Source: Gammaproteobacteria bacterium (GTDB taxonomy: Bacteria; Pseudomonadota; Gammaproteobacteria; S012-40). Taken from it: a DNA stretch of 50,225 nucleotides. The stretch lies in contig JALUUH010000053.1 in NCBI GenBank assembly GCA_027021445.1, positions 91,853 through 142,077 on the forward strand. Direction: 5' to 3'. Under the pieces are notes generated by a model that was not told the origin of the DNA, did not search any database, and was given only the letters and a program-made list of their open reading frames with translations. This document shows, in pieces, positions 8,969 through 19,912 of the stretch. The stretch's first letter is position 1, and every line of letters begins with the position of its first letter. The translations under genes were made by a program, and so were the position numbers.

Positions 8969-11033
8969 AGCCCTTTAAGTTTGCCAGATGTGCTTGTCCA
9001 CGTTCTTTTTCTTCTTCAGGATTTCTGTCGGCGCTGCGGCCTCGCCATTCGACATCTTCTTCAGGCAGTTCGTTTAAAAAACGGCTAGGCTCGCATTCGA
9101 TGATTTCACCGTATTTCCGCCGTCTTGCGGCGTAGGTGAAGGTGAGAGTGCGTTGGGCGCGGGTAATGCCAACGTAGGCGAGGCGTCGCTCTTCTTCTAG
9201 GCCTTCTTCGCTCATACTGTTTTTATGCGGAAGTATTTCTTCTTCCATGCCGATGATGTATACATGAGGAAATTCTAAACCTTTGACGCCGTGTAAGGTC
9301 ATCATGCTGACACTATCGGCTTCGTTTTCTTCGCCTTGTTTTTCGAGCATGTTGATGAGTGCAAGATGGTTGACGAGTTCGGATAAGCTTTTTTTATCAC
9401 CATTATTGTCGTCGTTTTTTTGAATATTACCGATCCAGTCGATGAGTTCGTTGACGTTTTCCATGCGTTTTTCAGCACTGCGTAAATCGGCACAAGTGTC
9501 TTTTAACCATTCTTCATAACGGATATCAATAATCATTTCACCGAGTGCGGTGGGTATGTCGATGCTTTCTGCATGCTCACGAACACGGGAAAGCCATTCA
9601 GTAAACTGAATAATATTTTTATAGGCTTTTTCAGGCAGTGCTTGTTGCAAGCCCATTTCCCTGCTTGCATGGTAAAGACTGGTGTTTCTTTGCTTTGCAT
9701 AATTCGCTAGTTTTTCAATCGTCGCATTGCCGATTTCTCTGCGTGGTGTGTTTATGACTCTTAAAAAAGCCATGTCGTCATCAGGATTACCCAATATCCG
9801 CAGATAGCCCATAATGTCTTTGATTTCTGCGGCATCGAAAAATGAAGTTCCACCGCTCATAAAATAAGGCACACGATGTTCTCGAAATATTTTTTCGATA
9901 AGTCGCGATTGGTAGTTGCTGCGATATAGAACTGCATAGTCTCGAAAGTCTGTTCTGTTTCTGAATTTATGAGCGAGCAATTCGTTGACAACTTGCTCGG
10001 CTTCATGTTCTTCATTTCTGCAACGAATAATGCGAATAGGATCGCCGTGTCCTAACTCACTCCAAAGTTTTTTTTCGTATTGATGCAGATTGTTGGCGAT
10101 TAATACATTGGCAGTATTGAGTATGCGCAACATCGAGCGGTAGTTTTGCTCGAGCTTGATAACTTTCAGGCCTGGAAAATCTTGATCAAGCGTCGCTAAA
10201 TTTTCGGGCCTTGCGCCGCGCCAGGCGTAAATTGATTGATCATCATCGCCCACCACGGTTAAGCAGCCACGTTGACCGATTAATAGCTTGATAAAGTCGT
10301 ATTGACATTGATTGGTATCTTGGCATTCGTCAACTAATAGATAACGCAATTTATTTTGCCAGCGTTCGAGTATGCCTGGGTTATCTTTAAGAATGGCAAC
10401 AGGTAATAAAATTAAGTCATCGAAGTCTACGAAATTATAAGTACGCAGTGTTTTTTGATATTGCTCGTAGACTCCAGCGGCGAGTTTTTCTTGAGGTTCT
10501 TCGGCCGTCGCCATTGCTTGCTGTGGAAAAATAAAATCATTTTTCCATGCCGATATTTTCCATTGAATTTGCTTGACGATATCCATGTCATCGCCGCCTA
10601 GCGAGGACAACAGGTCTTTTATAATGGATTGCACATCGGAGGTATCTGCAATCGAAAAGCCTTGTCGTAAATCCGCTTGCTTATATTCCCGCTTTAATAG
10701 ATTAAGACCTAAGGTGTGAAATGTGGATACTTTTAGGCCATAGGATTCTTTGCCGGAAAGCATTTCACCAACACGGTGTTTCATTTCTTTAGCGGCTTTA
10801 TTGGTAAAGGTGACGGCGGCGATATTAATAGCCTTGTAACCACATTCTTTGATGAGGTAGGAAATTTTATGCGTGATTACGCGGGTTTTTCCACTGCCTG
10901 CTCCGGCAAGAACTAATAATGGCCCATCTATGTATTGGGCTGCGGCTTTTTGACGTTTATTTAATTCGGGCATGGGTTTACTCAGGTGAAATTCATCTAT
11001 TGTGTAGCCAATGGTAAAAATGACTACAATCAA
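8958..11033 (-). CDS. rep: UvrD/Rep-family ATP-dependent DNA helicase (Rep-like)
   Basis: 691 aa; AGAGSGKTRVIT, DECQDTN, GDDDQSIYAWRGA, TLHGVKGLEF and VGITRAQ motifs. Start probably at MPELNKRQ, internal to the listed ORF. Confidence 0.93.
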   Translation of the reverse strand: MIVVIFTIGYTIDEFHLSKPMPELNKRQKAAAQYIDGPLLVLAGAGSGKTRVITHKISYLIKECGYKAINIAAVTFTNKAAKEMKHRVGEMLSGKESYGLKVSTFHTLGLNLLKREYKQADLRQGFSIADTSDVQSIIKDLLSSLGGDDMDIVKQIQWKISAWKNDFIFPQQAMATAEEPQEKLAAGVYEQYQKTLRTYNFVDFDDLILLPVAILKDNPGILERWQNKLRYLLVDECQDTNQCQYDFIKLLIGQRGCLTVVGDDDQSIYAWRGARPENLATLDQDFPGLKVIKLEQNYRSMLRILNTANVLIANNLHQYEKKLWSELGHGDPIRIIRCRNEEHEAEQVVNELLAHKFRNRTDFRDYAVLYRSNYQSRLIEKIFREHRVPYFMSGGTSFFDAAEIKDIMGYLRILGNPDDDMAFLRVINTPRREIGNATIEKLANYAKQRNTSLYHASREMGLQQALPEKAYKNIIQFTEWLSRVREHAESIDIPTALGEMIIDIRYEEWLKDTCADLRSAEKRMENVNELIDWIGNIQKNDDNNGDKKSLSELVNHLALINMLEKQGEENEADSVSMMTLHGVKGLEFPHVYIIGMEEEILPHKNSMSEEGLEEERRLAYVGITRAQRTLTFTYAARRRKYGEIIECEPSRFLNELPEEDVEWRGRSADRNPEEEKERGQAHLANLKGLLE

Positions 11034-11098
11034 TTTGGATGCGCATTTTAGACAATCTACGCCGTTCTGTCGCGGGCTTGTTATTGGATGCGCAATAT

Positions 11099-11938
11099 TT
11101 ACGTGAGCTGTTGTTTTTTATAAATATTTATGAAGAACTCTATCGCTGTTTCCAATTGCTGCAAGCGGTTGATTTGAGCGGATGTTGTTTGGCTGATATT
11201 CCAGTAATAAGGCGTCATTGCGAGCAGGTTTTTGATATCGATTGAGTTTTCAAGGCTTAAATGCCCTTTCACCAATTTACAAGACTCGATACTGAATCCG
11301 GTTGGCACGGCTTCGTCTTCCTCGTGATAACACGGTGTTTGATAGATATGCTGCTTTAAGCCAAATAGGTGTTTGGGGCCGGGTACAATTTTGACGAGTA
11401 AACCACCAGGCTGTAATACCCTTAGTGTTTCTTGTATATCTAATGGGGCGAATATGTTCAGTACTAAATCCTGGCTTTGATTTTCAATGGGTAAATCATG
11501 GCTACTCCCTACCAGGTATTGGGTGTTGCTATTATCTTGCTTAGCGGCTTGTTGAATCGCGGGTTTTGAGATGTCTATTCCCGTGGCGTTAACGCGTTCG
11601 ATAATCCCGGTCTTGCGTAGTTGTTCAGTGATATTGCGTAAGTAGTAACCTTCACCACAACCGATATCGAGCATTGAAAGTTGCTTTTGATGGGATGCCA
11701 AACCACAAAGCTGCTGTTGCAATGTCTTGACTAATACATCGTAGAACCCCTTGCTGAGAAAGTCTCGCCGACTGACGACCATACCTTTTTCATCGCCTGG
11801 ATTCAGCGACTTTTTGTTTTGCACTAATAGCAGATTGACATAGCCTTCTTTAGCCTTGTCAAAAGAATGGGCTTGATCACAGATAAAACGTGATTCTTCT
11901 TGGTTGAGTGTTTGCTTGCAAACGGGACATTTAAACAT
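11099..11938 (-). CDS. rlmA: 23S rRNA (guanine-N1)-methyltransferase, RlmA-like
   Basis: 279 aa; CPVC..C zinc-ribbon start, AHSFDKAKEGYVNLL, LDIGCGEGYY SAM motif. Confidence 0.88.
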   Translation of the reverse strand: MFKCPVCKQTLNQEESRFICDQAHSFDKAKEGYVNLLLVQNKKSLNPGDEKGMVVSRRDFLSKGFYDVLVKTLQQQLCGLASHQKQLSMLDIGCGEGYYLRNITEQLRKTGIIERVNATGIDISKPAIQQAAKQDNSNTQYLVGSSHDLPIENQSQDLVLNIFAPLDIQETLRVLQPGGLLVKIVPGPKHLFGLKQHIYQTPCYHEEDEAVPTGFSIESCKLVKGHLSLENSIDIKNLLAMTPYYWNISQTTSAQINRLQQLETAIEFFINIYKKQQLT

Positions 11939-12045
11939 GTGATTAATCTTATAAATTAGTGCGTATGAAGAGCAATATAGATGCCGTAGGATGTCGGATT
12001 TTCAATCATTACAGGTGTTCGTTAGTCGCTATTCCGGCGCTGAAT

Positions 12046-13560
12046 TTATGCTTTATCCAGTTTTCGATAAGACATTGCTTCGGTCAGGTGTTTGCTTTGA
12101 ATTTGTTCGGTGTTGGCAAGATCGGCAATGGTTCGGGCAACCTTTAATATTTTATGGTAGGCACGGAATGACAAATTTAATCGATCAATTGCCATGGTCA
12201 AAAATCCTTCATCTTTGACACTTAGTGCGCAGTAGGTTTTGATCATATTAGTGCTCATCTGGGCATTGCATGTTTGCTGGCGTTGTAATTGAAGGGTATG
12301 TGCTTGCTGAACTTTAAGTGCAACCTGTTGACTGGTTTCCACTGCGGCTGAAGTGTTATTAGCGTTGTTTTTAAGTTTTTGCAAAGGCACTCGCGTCACT
12401 TCAATGTGCATATCAATGCGGTCTAATAATGGCCCTGAAATTTTATTTTGGTAGCGTTGTACTTGCTCACTGGTGCAATGACATTTTCCGCTGCTATCGC
12501 CGAGATAACCACAGGGACACGGATTCATTGCGGCAACGAGTTGAAAACACGCGGGAAATTCAGCTTGACGAGCTGCGCGGGAGATAATAATTTTCCCTGC
12601 TTCTAGGGGTTCACGCAATACCTCTAGTACTTTGCGATCATACTCGGGAAGCTCGTCGAGGAATAATACGCCATTATGCGCTAGAGATATTTCTCCTGGT
12701 CTGGGGTTGCCGCCTCCACCCACTAATGCCACACCGGACGCGGTGTGATGGGGGGTGCGAAAAGGGCGAACCCCCCACTGGTCTTGCTGAAAACCTTGCT
12801 CACTAATCGATGTTATGGCCGCTGTTTCTATGGCTTCGTTTTTGCTCATCGGTGGCATTATGCCGGGCAAGCGACTGGCTAACATAGTTTTACCAGAACC
12901 GGGCGGGCCAATCATGATGAGATTATGCCCTCCTGCTGCGGCAATCGTTAATGCGCGTTTAGCATGTTGTTGGCCACTGATGTCGGCGAGATCATTATGA
13001 TTCCGGTTTGGCTTTGCGGTGCTCTCGGTGATGCAGGACTTAAGTGCTTGCTGACCGTGTAGGTAATGACAAACCTCTAATAGGCTAGCGCTGGATAACA
13101 CATGCTTGGCGTCGATTAATGCGGCCTCTTGTTCATTGGCTCGGGGGATGATCGCTTTGCGGTGTGCTTGTTGTGATTGGATGGCAAAAGGTATTATCCC
13201 TTTGACCGGGCGTAATGCTCCACTTAAGGCAAGTTCGCCGACAAATTCAAATGCTGGCAAATGGGCCTCTGGTATTTGCCCAGAAGCGGCAAGTATGCCG
13301 AGTGCAATGGGTAGATCAAATCGTCCGCCTTCTTTGGGAAGATCGGCTGGCGCCAAGTTGATGGTGATTCTACGTGAGGGGAATTTAAATCCGCCATTAA
13401 CAATTGCAGCACGTACTCGGTCTTTACTTTCTTTTACCGCTGCCTCGGGTAATCCGACCATAGAAAGTGCGGGCAAGCCATTGGCGATATGAACTTCAAC
13501 CGTAACCAGTGGCGATTCAACGCCGATGGCAGCGCGACTATAGATGATGGCTAGTGACAT
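12046..13560 (-). CDS. comM: YifB/ComM-family Mg-chelatase-like AAA+ ATPase
   Basis: 504 aa; VEVHIANGLPALSMVGLPEAAVKESKDRVRAA, GPPGSGKTMLA and PCPCGYLGD motifs. Confidence 0.95.
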   Translation of the reverse strand: MSLAIIYSRAAIGVESPLVTVEVHIANGLPALSMVGLPEAAVKESKDRVRAAIVNGGFKFPSRRITINLAPADLPKEGGRFDLPIALGILAASGQIPEAHLPAFEFVGELALSGALRPVKGIIPFAIQSQQAHRKAIIPRANEQEAALIDAKHVLSSASLLEVCHYLHGQQALKSCITESTAKPNRNHNDLADISGQQHAKRALTIAAAGGHNLIMIGPPGSGKTMLASRLPGIMPPMSKNEAIETAAITSISEQGFQQDQWGVRPFRTPHHTASGVALVGGGGNPRPGEISLAHNGVLFLDELPEYDRKVLEVLREPLEAGKIIISRAARQAEFPACFQLVAAMNPCPCGYLGDSSGKCHCTSEQVQRYQNKISGPLLDRIDMHIEVTRVPLQKLKNNANNTSAAVETSQQVALKVQQAHTLQLQRQQTCNAQMSTNMIKTYCALSVKDEGFLTMAIDRLNLSFRAYHKILKVARTIADLANTEQIQSKHLTEAMSYRKLDKA

Positions 13561-13617
13561 TATTATTCTTTTTAGGTAACGACTCAGCTTGCTTAGTACT
13601 GCAGCAGCAATATTATT

Positions 13618-13902
13618 TCATGACTGAAGGCGGTCTTTGTTGGGCGAACTAGGTTGTTCTTCTAAAGATTTGATTTTAGCGTCAAGCGCTTCGAGCTTCA
13701 TACGTGTACGCGTAAGAACTTCACTTTGCACGTCAAATTCTTCACGGGTGACTAGATCAAGTTTAGCAAGGCCGGTTTGCACGGCTGATCTTATATGTTT
13801 TTCGATATCTTCTTGTATTTCTTGTACGCCGCTGGGCAGGTTTTCTGAAATTTTTTTAGCAACATCGTCTAATAGTTTAGGGTTAAACATGGATAACTCC
13901 AA
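13618..13902 (-). CDS. ubiK: UbiK/YqiC-type accessory factor (BMFP domain)
   Basis: 94 aa; short helical/coiled-coil protein with VTREEFDVQSEVLTRTRMKLEALDAKIKSLE. Start likely MFNPKLLDD. Confidence 0.85.
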   Translation of the reverse strand: MELSMFNPKLLDDVAKKISENLPSGVQEIQEDIEKHIRSAVQTGLAKLDLVTREEFDVQSEVLTRTRMKLEALDAKIKSLEEQPSSPNKDRLQS

Positions 13903-14026
13903 TTTGGTTATGTCATTCCGTAAGAGTCTGTTCGCGAACAGCTTCCTCGTTAATCAATATAAGTGAATCATATTCTGACTCATAGAGAGTTTACTGAGAT
14001 TGCTCGCAGGTTTCACTACCCAATAT

Positions 14027-14608
<582 letters not shown>

Positions 14609-14644
14609 AAGAAGCGTTTAAAATATTATATTGAGGATATTATT

Positions 14645-15889
14645 GTGGAAGCTATAAAAGAACTGAGTTATGCAGTAGATACGTTCTACTTTCTGATATC
14701 GGGCGTCCTAGTCATGTGGATGGCTGCAGGTTTTGCGATGTTAGAAGCGGGTATGGTTCGCGCTAAGAATACGGCCGAAATTTTGATTAAAAACATCTCC
14801 TTGTTTGCAATTGCTTGCATTATGTACATGTTGGTGGGCTACAGCATTATGTACGGTTCATCGGATAGTTCGATTATCCCGAATTTTGGATTTCTGATTA
14901 AAGCGGAGAACGATTTAGCTTCTGTTCTAGCTGGCGGCGAAGGTGCTCCTTATTATTCAGTAATGTCGGATTTCTTTTTCCAAGTGGTTTTTGTAGCAAC
15001 AGCAATGTCGATTGTTTCCGGCGCGGTTGCTGAACGCATGAAATTATGGGCCTTTTTAGCCTTTGCCGTGGTGATGACGGGCTTTATTTACCCTGTTCAA
15101 GGTTTCTGGAAATGGGGTGGTGGTTTCTTGGATGCGGCTGGTTTTCAAGATTTCGCGGGATCGGGTGTAGTGCACATGTGTGGTGCAGCTGCAGCCTTAG
15201 CCGGTGTTCTGGTGCTAGGAGCACGTAAAGGCAAGTATGGTAAAAATGGTGAAGTAAATGCGATTCCAGGTGCGAACATGCCGTTGGCAACATTAGGTAC
15301 TTTCATCTTATGGATGGGTTGGTTTGGTTTTAACGGCGGTTCTGAGTTGAAGCTGTCTGATGTGGGCGAGGCAAACGCTGTTGCGCAAATATTTGTGAAT
15401 ACCAATATGGCGGCTGCCGGAGGAGTGATCGCAGCGATGATTGCAGCACGGCTACTCTTTGGTAAAACAGACCTGACAATGGCGCTCAATGGTGCATTAG
15501 CTGGTCTGGTGGCAATAACCGCAGAACCCTTAGCACCGACGCCTTTGCTTGCGACCGGGATAGGGGCGCTTGGCGGTATCTTGGTGGTGTTCTCCATCAT
15601 CGCCTTAGACAAGCTAAGATTAGATGACCCAGTCGGCGCGATTTCCGTACATGGTGTTGTTGGCATGTGGGGCTTGATGGCGGTCGTTCTTTCCAATACT
15701 GATGCGACGGTTGTCGGTCAGTTAACAGGTCTCGTCACTATTCTGGTTTGGACATTTGTTGTCTCGCTGATTGTTTGGTTTCTTATTAAAGCGATCATGG
15801 GAGTGCGTGTTTCAGAAGAGGAAGAATACGCAGGAGTGGATATATCCGAATGTGGTTTGGAGGCCTACCCAGAGTTTACGAATAAATAA
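14645..15889 (+). CDS. amtB: Ammonium transporter
   Basis: 414 aa from GTG; Amt signatures VVHMCGAAAALAG and ISVHGVVGMWG. Confidence 0.96.
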   Translation: MEAIKELSYAVDTFYFLISGVLVMWMAAGFAMLEAGMVRAKNTAEILIKNISLFAIACIMYMLVGYSIMYGSSDSSIIPNFGFLIKAENDLASVLAGGEGAPYYSVMSDFFFQVVFVATAMSIVSGAVAERMKLWAFLAFAVVMTGFIYPVQGFWKWGGGFLDAAGFQDFAGSGVVHMCGAAAALAGVLVLGARKGKYGKNGEVNAIPGANMPLATLGTFILWMGWFGFNGGSELKLSDVGEANAVAQIFVNTNMAAAGGVIAAMIAARLLFGKTDLTMALNGALAGLVAITAEPLAPTPLLATGIGALGGILVVFSIIALDKLRLDDPVGAISVHGVVGMWGLMAVVLSNTDATVVGQLTGLVTILVWTFVVSLIVWFLIKAIMGVRVSEEEEYAGVDISECGLEAYPEFTNK

Positions 15890-15923
15890 TAATATGGTGT
15901 AACAAAGTTACATTAAAAAACTT

Positions 15924-15955
15924 AAAACGGATGCTTCGGCATCCGTTTTTTTTGT
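15924..15955 (+). terminator. Rho-independent terminator after amtB
   Basis: AAAACGGATGC-TTCG-GCATCCGTTTTTTTT. Confidence 0.92.
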
Positions 15956-15986
15956 TCCGTAATTTTAAAATAAGCGGGATAAGTTT

Positions 15987-16856
15987 TTATAATGCTTTGG
16001 CTATCGCCGTCATTTCTTTACGAAAGAATTCAGGCAAGGCCTGTGAGGCACGATGAATTTCAGCATTGTAATAAACGGTGTCAAACGTTTTCTGGCGAGC
16101 ATCTTGTTCGCGAAATTCGCTAAGCAAGGAGTCTTTAGCGGCCATCGTGGCTGACCACCAGCCGGATGGATAACAGGGCTGTGGGAAAAATAGGGTTTTC
16201 GATTGGGCAAAACCCACATCCCCCATGGCGGCACGCATCTCTTTAATAAGCTTCACATGATACAAGGGGGATTCGCTTTGCTGCACTATGATGCCGTTTT
16301 TACGGAGTGTTCGAAAGCATTGCGCATAGAATGGCTTGGTAAACAAACCTTCTGCAGGGCCAATGGGATCGGTACTATCGATGATAATAAGATCAAAGCT
16401 GTTTTCAGCGGCTTCTTGCACATATTCGATACCATCAATAAATAACAGCTCGGCGCGTGGGTCATTATTCGCGCTGCAAAGCTCGGGAAAATATTCTTCA
16501 GACAGGCGAGTCACTCGTTCGTCAATTTCAATTTGCTGGGCTTTTTCTACGCCGGGATGCTTTAATACTTCGCACAAGGTACCGCAATCTCCGCCACCGA
16601 TAATCAAAATCTTTTTGGGATCAGGATGGGTAAATAATACCGGATGTGCCAGCATCTCGTGATAGAGGAAGTTCTCGCGTTGGCTCAGCATGTAAAAACC
16701 ATCGATGATCATGAGGTTGCCAAATTTTTCCGTTTGATAGATAGCGATCTCTTGAAAAGGCGTTTTTTCCTTATGCAGCAATGCCTGCGTTTTTAATGAA
16801 AATGCGGCACCTTCGGGTTCACATATCTCGGTAAACCAATTGTCACTTTTAATCAT
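15987..16856 (-). CDS. speE: Spermidine synthase
   Basis: 289 aa; ILIIGGGDCGTLCEVLKHPGVEK, IIIDSTDPIGPAEGLFT motifs. Confidence 0.94.
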   Translation of the reverse strand: MIKSDNWFTEICEPEGAAFSLKTQALLHKEKTPFQEIAIYQTEKFGNLMIIDGFYMLSQRENFLYHEMLAHPVLFTHPDPKKILIIGGGDCGTLCEVLKHPGVEKAQQIEIDERVTRLSEEYFPELCSANNDPRAELLFIDGIEYVQEAAENSFDLIIIDSTDPIGPAEGLFTKPFYAQCFRTLRKNGIIVQQSESPLYHVKLIKEMRAAMGDVGFAQSKTLFFPQPCYPSGWWSATMAAKDSLLSEFREQDARQKTFDTVYYNAEIHRASQALPEFFRKEMTAIAKAL

Positions 16857-16927
16857 CTAGAAAAACCTCGGGTAAAATTTGTATTCGTAAAAAACGGCTC
16901 ATTATCCTAAAATCCGCAGTGCACAGC

Positions 16928-17036
16928 ATGAAGAGTGCGTTTTTGAACGTGAATCGTGCGACGCGATGAGGCGGAATAGGTGGCTATTGTAACGATTCGC
17001 AACAAAGCGAGTCACGCTTAAAAACGTATTCTTCAT
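16928..17036 (+). repeat. Long imperfect inverted repeat / structured leader upstream of speA
   Basis: Arms ATGAAGAGTGCGTTTTTGAACGTGA (16928-16952) and TCACGCTTAAAAACGTATTCTTCAT (17012-17036), 21/25 complementary, 3 of the 4 mismatches being G-U on the + RNA; inner AATAG-GTGG-CTATT hairpin. Confidence 0.7.
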
Positions 17037-17114
17037 AAAGTAGGCACCCTTAGGCGACACCGCTGGATGAAAAATGGGCTCGATCCTTAAGGGCCGTTAA
17101 TAGGACAACTGAAT

Positions 17115-19001
17115 ATGGGTCATTGGAATATAGCGCAATCTAGAAGACAGTATAATATTGACCATTGGAGTAGTGGGTATTTTGATATCAACGAGGCTGG
17201 GCGTATATGTGTGAAAACTGGCAGCGATGGCCATAATACAAGTATAGATTTGTATGACGTTTCGCAGGCGATACAGGAGCAAGGTCTGCATTTTCCCGTA
17301 TTGTTGAGAGTGACTCATATTTTACAAGAACGTGTTAATAGGCTTTCGCAGGCATTCGAAAATGCGATCAAGCAAAAGTCTTTTAAAGGTGGCTTTACGC
17401 CGGTTTATCCCATTAAGGTGAATCAACAAAGAACCGTGGTTGAGCACATTTTAAAAAATGATAAGCATGTTGTTGGCTTAGAAGCGGGCAGTAAACCAGA
17501 ATTAATGGTGGTGCTTGCTTATGCTCCGCAAAACGGAATTATCATTTGCAATGGTTATAAGGATAGAGAATATATTCGCCTCGCACTCATTGGGCGTGAG
17601 TTAGGTTATCAGATTTATATTGTGATCGAAAAGCTTTCCGAACTAACATTAATTATTGAGGAAAGCACTAAGCTCGGCATTGAGCCGTTGTTGGGCATAC
17701 GCATTCGTTTGTATTCCATCGGCAAAGGCAATTGGCAGAATACGGGCGGAGAGAAATCCAAATTTGGCTTGTCGGCTACGCATGTACTCGAAGTGGTCAA
17801 GCGGCTCGCAAAAACAGCAATGTTGCCTGCGCTGCAGTTAATTCACTGTCATCTAGGTTCCCAGCTGGCCAATATTCGAGATATTCAAAAAGGCCTGATT
17901 GAGGTTGCTCGATTTTATGCGGAACTGCATAAGCTTGGTGTGCGTATTACGACGGTTGATGTAGGTGGTGGTCTAGGTGTTGACTATGAGGGGACGCGTT
18001 CTCGCAGTTATTGCTCAATGAATTATACGATCAGTGAGTATGCCAATGATGTGGTTCATGCATTATGGGAAGTTTGTAGAGCTCATGACTTGCCACATCC
18101 AAATATCATTACTGAATCAGGACGAGCGTTGACAGCGCATCATGCAGTATTAATCACTAATGTCGTTGATAGTGAGGAATTACCGGGGCAGAATTATATC
18201 GATGAAGTTGTTGAGGGCGATCCAGCGATTATTCAAAATTTGACGAATACGCTCAGCAGTCTGAATACAAAGTCTGCGGTGGAAGCTTATCATGATGCAA
18301 TGCATTGGTTTACTGAGGCCAATGGAGCGTATATGCATGGTTTGTTAAATATGCAGCAGCGTGCTCATGCAGAGCAACTCTATTACGCCATTTGTCGCAA
18401 GACTCAAACTTTATTACAGTCGTCAGCTCGCTCGCATCGAGAAATTCTCGATGATTTGTCCAACAAGCTTGCGGACAAGTATTTTTGCAATCTATCGATT
18501 TTTCAATCATTACCAGATGTATGGGCGATAAACCAGGTTTTTCCCATTATTCCACTGCATAGGCTGGATGAAAAACCTGAAAAGCGAGTAATTTTGCAAG
18601 ATATTACCTGTGATTCGGATGGCAGTATTTCTTGCTATGTGAACAACGAAAGTGTTGAAACGACGCTAGCAGCACATGAGATTAAACCGCATGAGCCGTA
18701 TTTGTTAGGTTTCTTTATGGTCGGAGCGTATCAGGAAATACTCGGCGATATGCACAATTTATTTGGTGATACTCATTCCATCAATTTGCAGATCAATAAA
18801 GATGGTTCCTATTTACTGAGTGAGCCAGAGCATGGGGATGCTGTCGAAGAAGTCCTGCGTTATGTGCATTTCGATACCGATGGTTTAATGGATAAATATC
18901 GGAAACGTTTGCAGGAAAGATTATCGGATCATGAAACCTGCTCGCGTTATTTGGCGGAACTTGAAGCAGGTTTGCTTGGTTATACTTATTTGGAGGACTA
19001 A
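17115..19001 (+). CDS. speA: Biosynthetic arginine decarboxylase
   Basis: 628 aa; YPIKVNQQ PLP motif, LIHCHLGSQ, DVGGGLGVDYEGT, ESGRALTAHHAVLI. Confidence 0.96.
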   Translation: MGHWNIAQSRRQYNIDHWSSGYFDINEAGRICVKTGSDGHNTSIDLYDVSQAIQEQGLHFPVLLRVTHILQERVNRLSQAFENAIKQKSFKGGFTPVYPIKVNQQRTVVEHILKNDKHVVGLEAGSKPELMVVLAYAPQNGIIICNGYKDREYIRLALIGRELGYQIYIVIEKLSELTLIIEESTKLGIEPLLGIRIRLYSIGKGNWQNTGGEKSKFGLSATHVLEVVKRLAKTAMLPALQLIHCHLGSQLANIRDIQKGLIEVARFYAELHKLGVRITTVDVGGGLGVDYEGTRSRSYCSMNYTISEYANDVVHALWEVCRAHDLPHPNIITESGRALTAHHAVLITNVVDSEELPGQNYIDEVVEGDPAIIQNLTNTLSSLNTKSAVEAYHDAMHWFTEANGAYMHGLLNMQQRAHAEQLYYAICRKTQTLLQSSARSHREILDDLSNKLADKYFCNLSIFQSLPDVWAINQVFPIIPLHRLDEKPEKRVILQDITCDSDGSISCYVNNESVETTLAAHEIKPHEPYLLGFFMVGAYQEILGDMHNLFGDTHSINLQINKDGSYLLSEPEHGDAVEEVLRYVHFDTDGLMDKYRKRLQERLSDHETCSRYLAELEAGLLGYTYLED

Positions 19002-19056
19002 CGGTTTAGTGAAAACCTAGATCGGTTTATTAAGGCATCCAAATCAGGTCTTTCGT

Positions 19057-19545
19057 TTAGCTTCTTGTTTTGCCTAATACATCGATTAAACGGTCTTCGA
19101 GTTCTATTCGATCCGCTAAAATTTCTCCGAGAACTGATAAATCATTTTCTAACTTTCCTACTGAGTCTTCGCAGTGTTCATCAGAGTCGTATCTATCATT
19201 GAAATCAAGAATTTTTTGGGTGGATCGTTCAATATAGGGGTAAACTTCTTTTGCCACTTTGGAAACTGACATTCTGCGCTCTTGATCATTATCGACATAT
19301 CGATAAAGTCTGAAATGCGCATCGGCTGAATAGTCTACGAGTGATTGGCAAAAACGCTTTAATAATTCGACAACAGTGGATGATTTTTCAAAGGGACGAT
19401 GGACGGCCAGTTCGGAATACAAAGCAAGCATTTGGGTTCGATGGCTGACCAATCTATCGATCGCTTGATGTGATTGGGCGCGTCGTTCTCCAACGGCTGT
19501 TGCTTCTGTTGAATGAGTCATCTCAAATCTCCAATTTTGATACAT
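19057..19545 (-). CDS. rsd: Rsd/AlgQ-family anti-sigma70 factor
   Basis: 162 aa; FCQSLVDYSADAHFRLYRYV matches the Rsd/AlgQ core; likely start MTHSTEAT. Confidence 0.8.
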   Translation of the reverse strand: MYQNWRFEMTHSTEATAVGERRAQSHQAIDRLVSHRTQMLALYSELAVHRPFEKSSTVVELLKRFCQSLVDYSADAHFRLYRYVDNDQERRMSVSKVAKEVYPYIERSTQKILDFNDRYDSDEHCEDSVGKLENDLSVLGEILADRIELEDRLIDVLGKTRS

Positions 19546-19870
19546 TAATACTTCATAATTCTGGATTTCATCACCCTTCTCTCACGCCGAAATATCACAA
19601 TATAACCTAAATCGTCTTACTTTACATCATGCTACGGCTTGTTTCAAAAGAAGGTGTTTAGCAGTTGATAAGTCGCTCGCTAATTCACTGGTGAACAGCG
19701 TACTAAAATAACGCAACTCTTGCTATATTGACTTTTCAAAAATAATCAAAAATGTGATACACGCCGCACTTTATATACTAAAGTTTGATCGTATGCGCAT
19801 AAGGTATTTAACGTATATTTTTGCAAACGATTGATTCGATAGTAACGAAAAGCGATCAAAAGCTAGGAGC

Positions 19871-19912
19871 CTGTCCGAGAATAGAAAGCCTACTGCGGAA
19901 AATCTATTTCGG
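19871..19912. repeat. Palindromic element sharing a motif with 6376..6413
   Basis: CTGTCCGAGAATAGAAAGCCTACTGCGGAAAATCTATTTCGG; AATAGA/TCTATT stem around CCTACTGCG. Confidence 0.5.

Noticed and set aside
13106-13492. 128-aa ORF antisense to comM
   Set aside because: Antisense artefact; no recognised motif.
13928-13941. CTGTTCGCGAACAG palindrome as a LexA box
   Set aside because: Spacing is CTGT-N6-ACAG, not the N8 of gammaproteobacterial SOS boxes, and no SOS gene is adjacent.
15145-15696. 183-aa ORF antisense to amtB
   Set aside because: Low-complexity A/P/S-rich antisense reading of a clear amtB gene.
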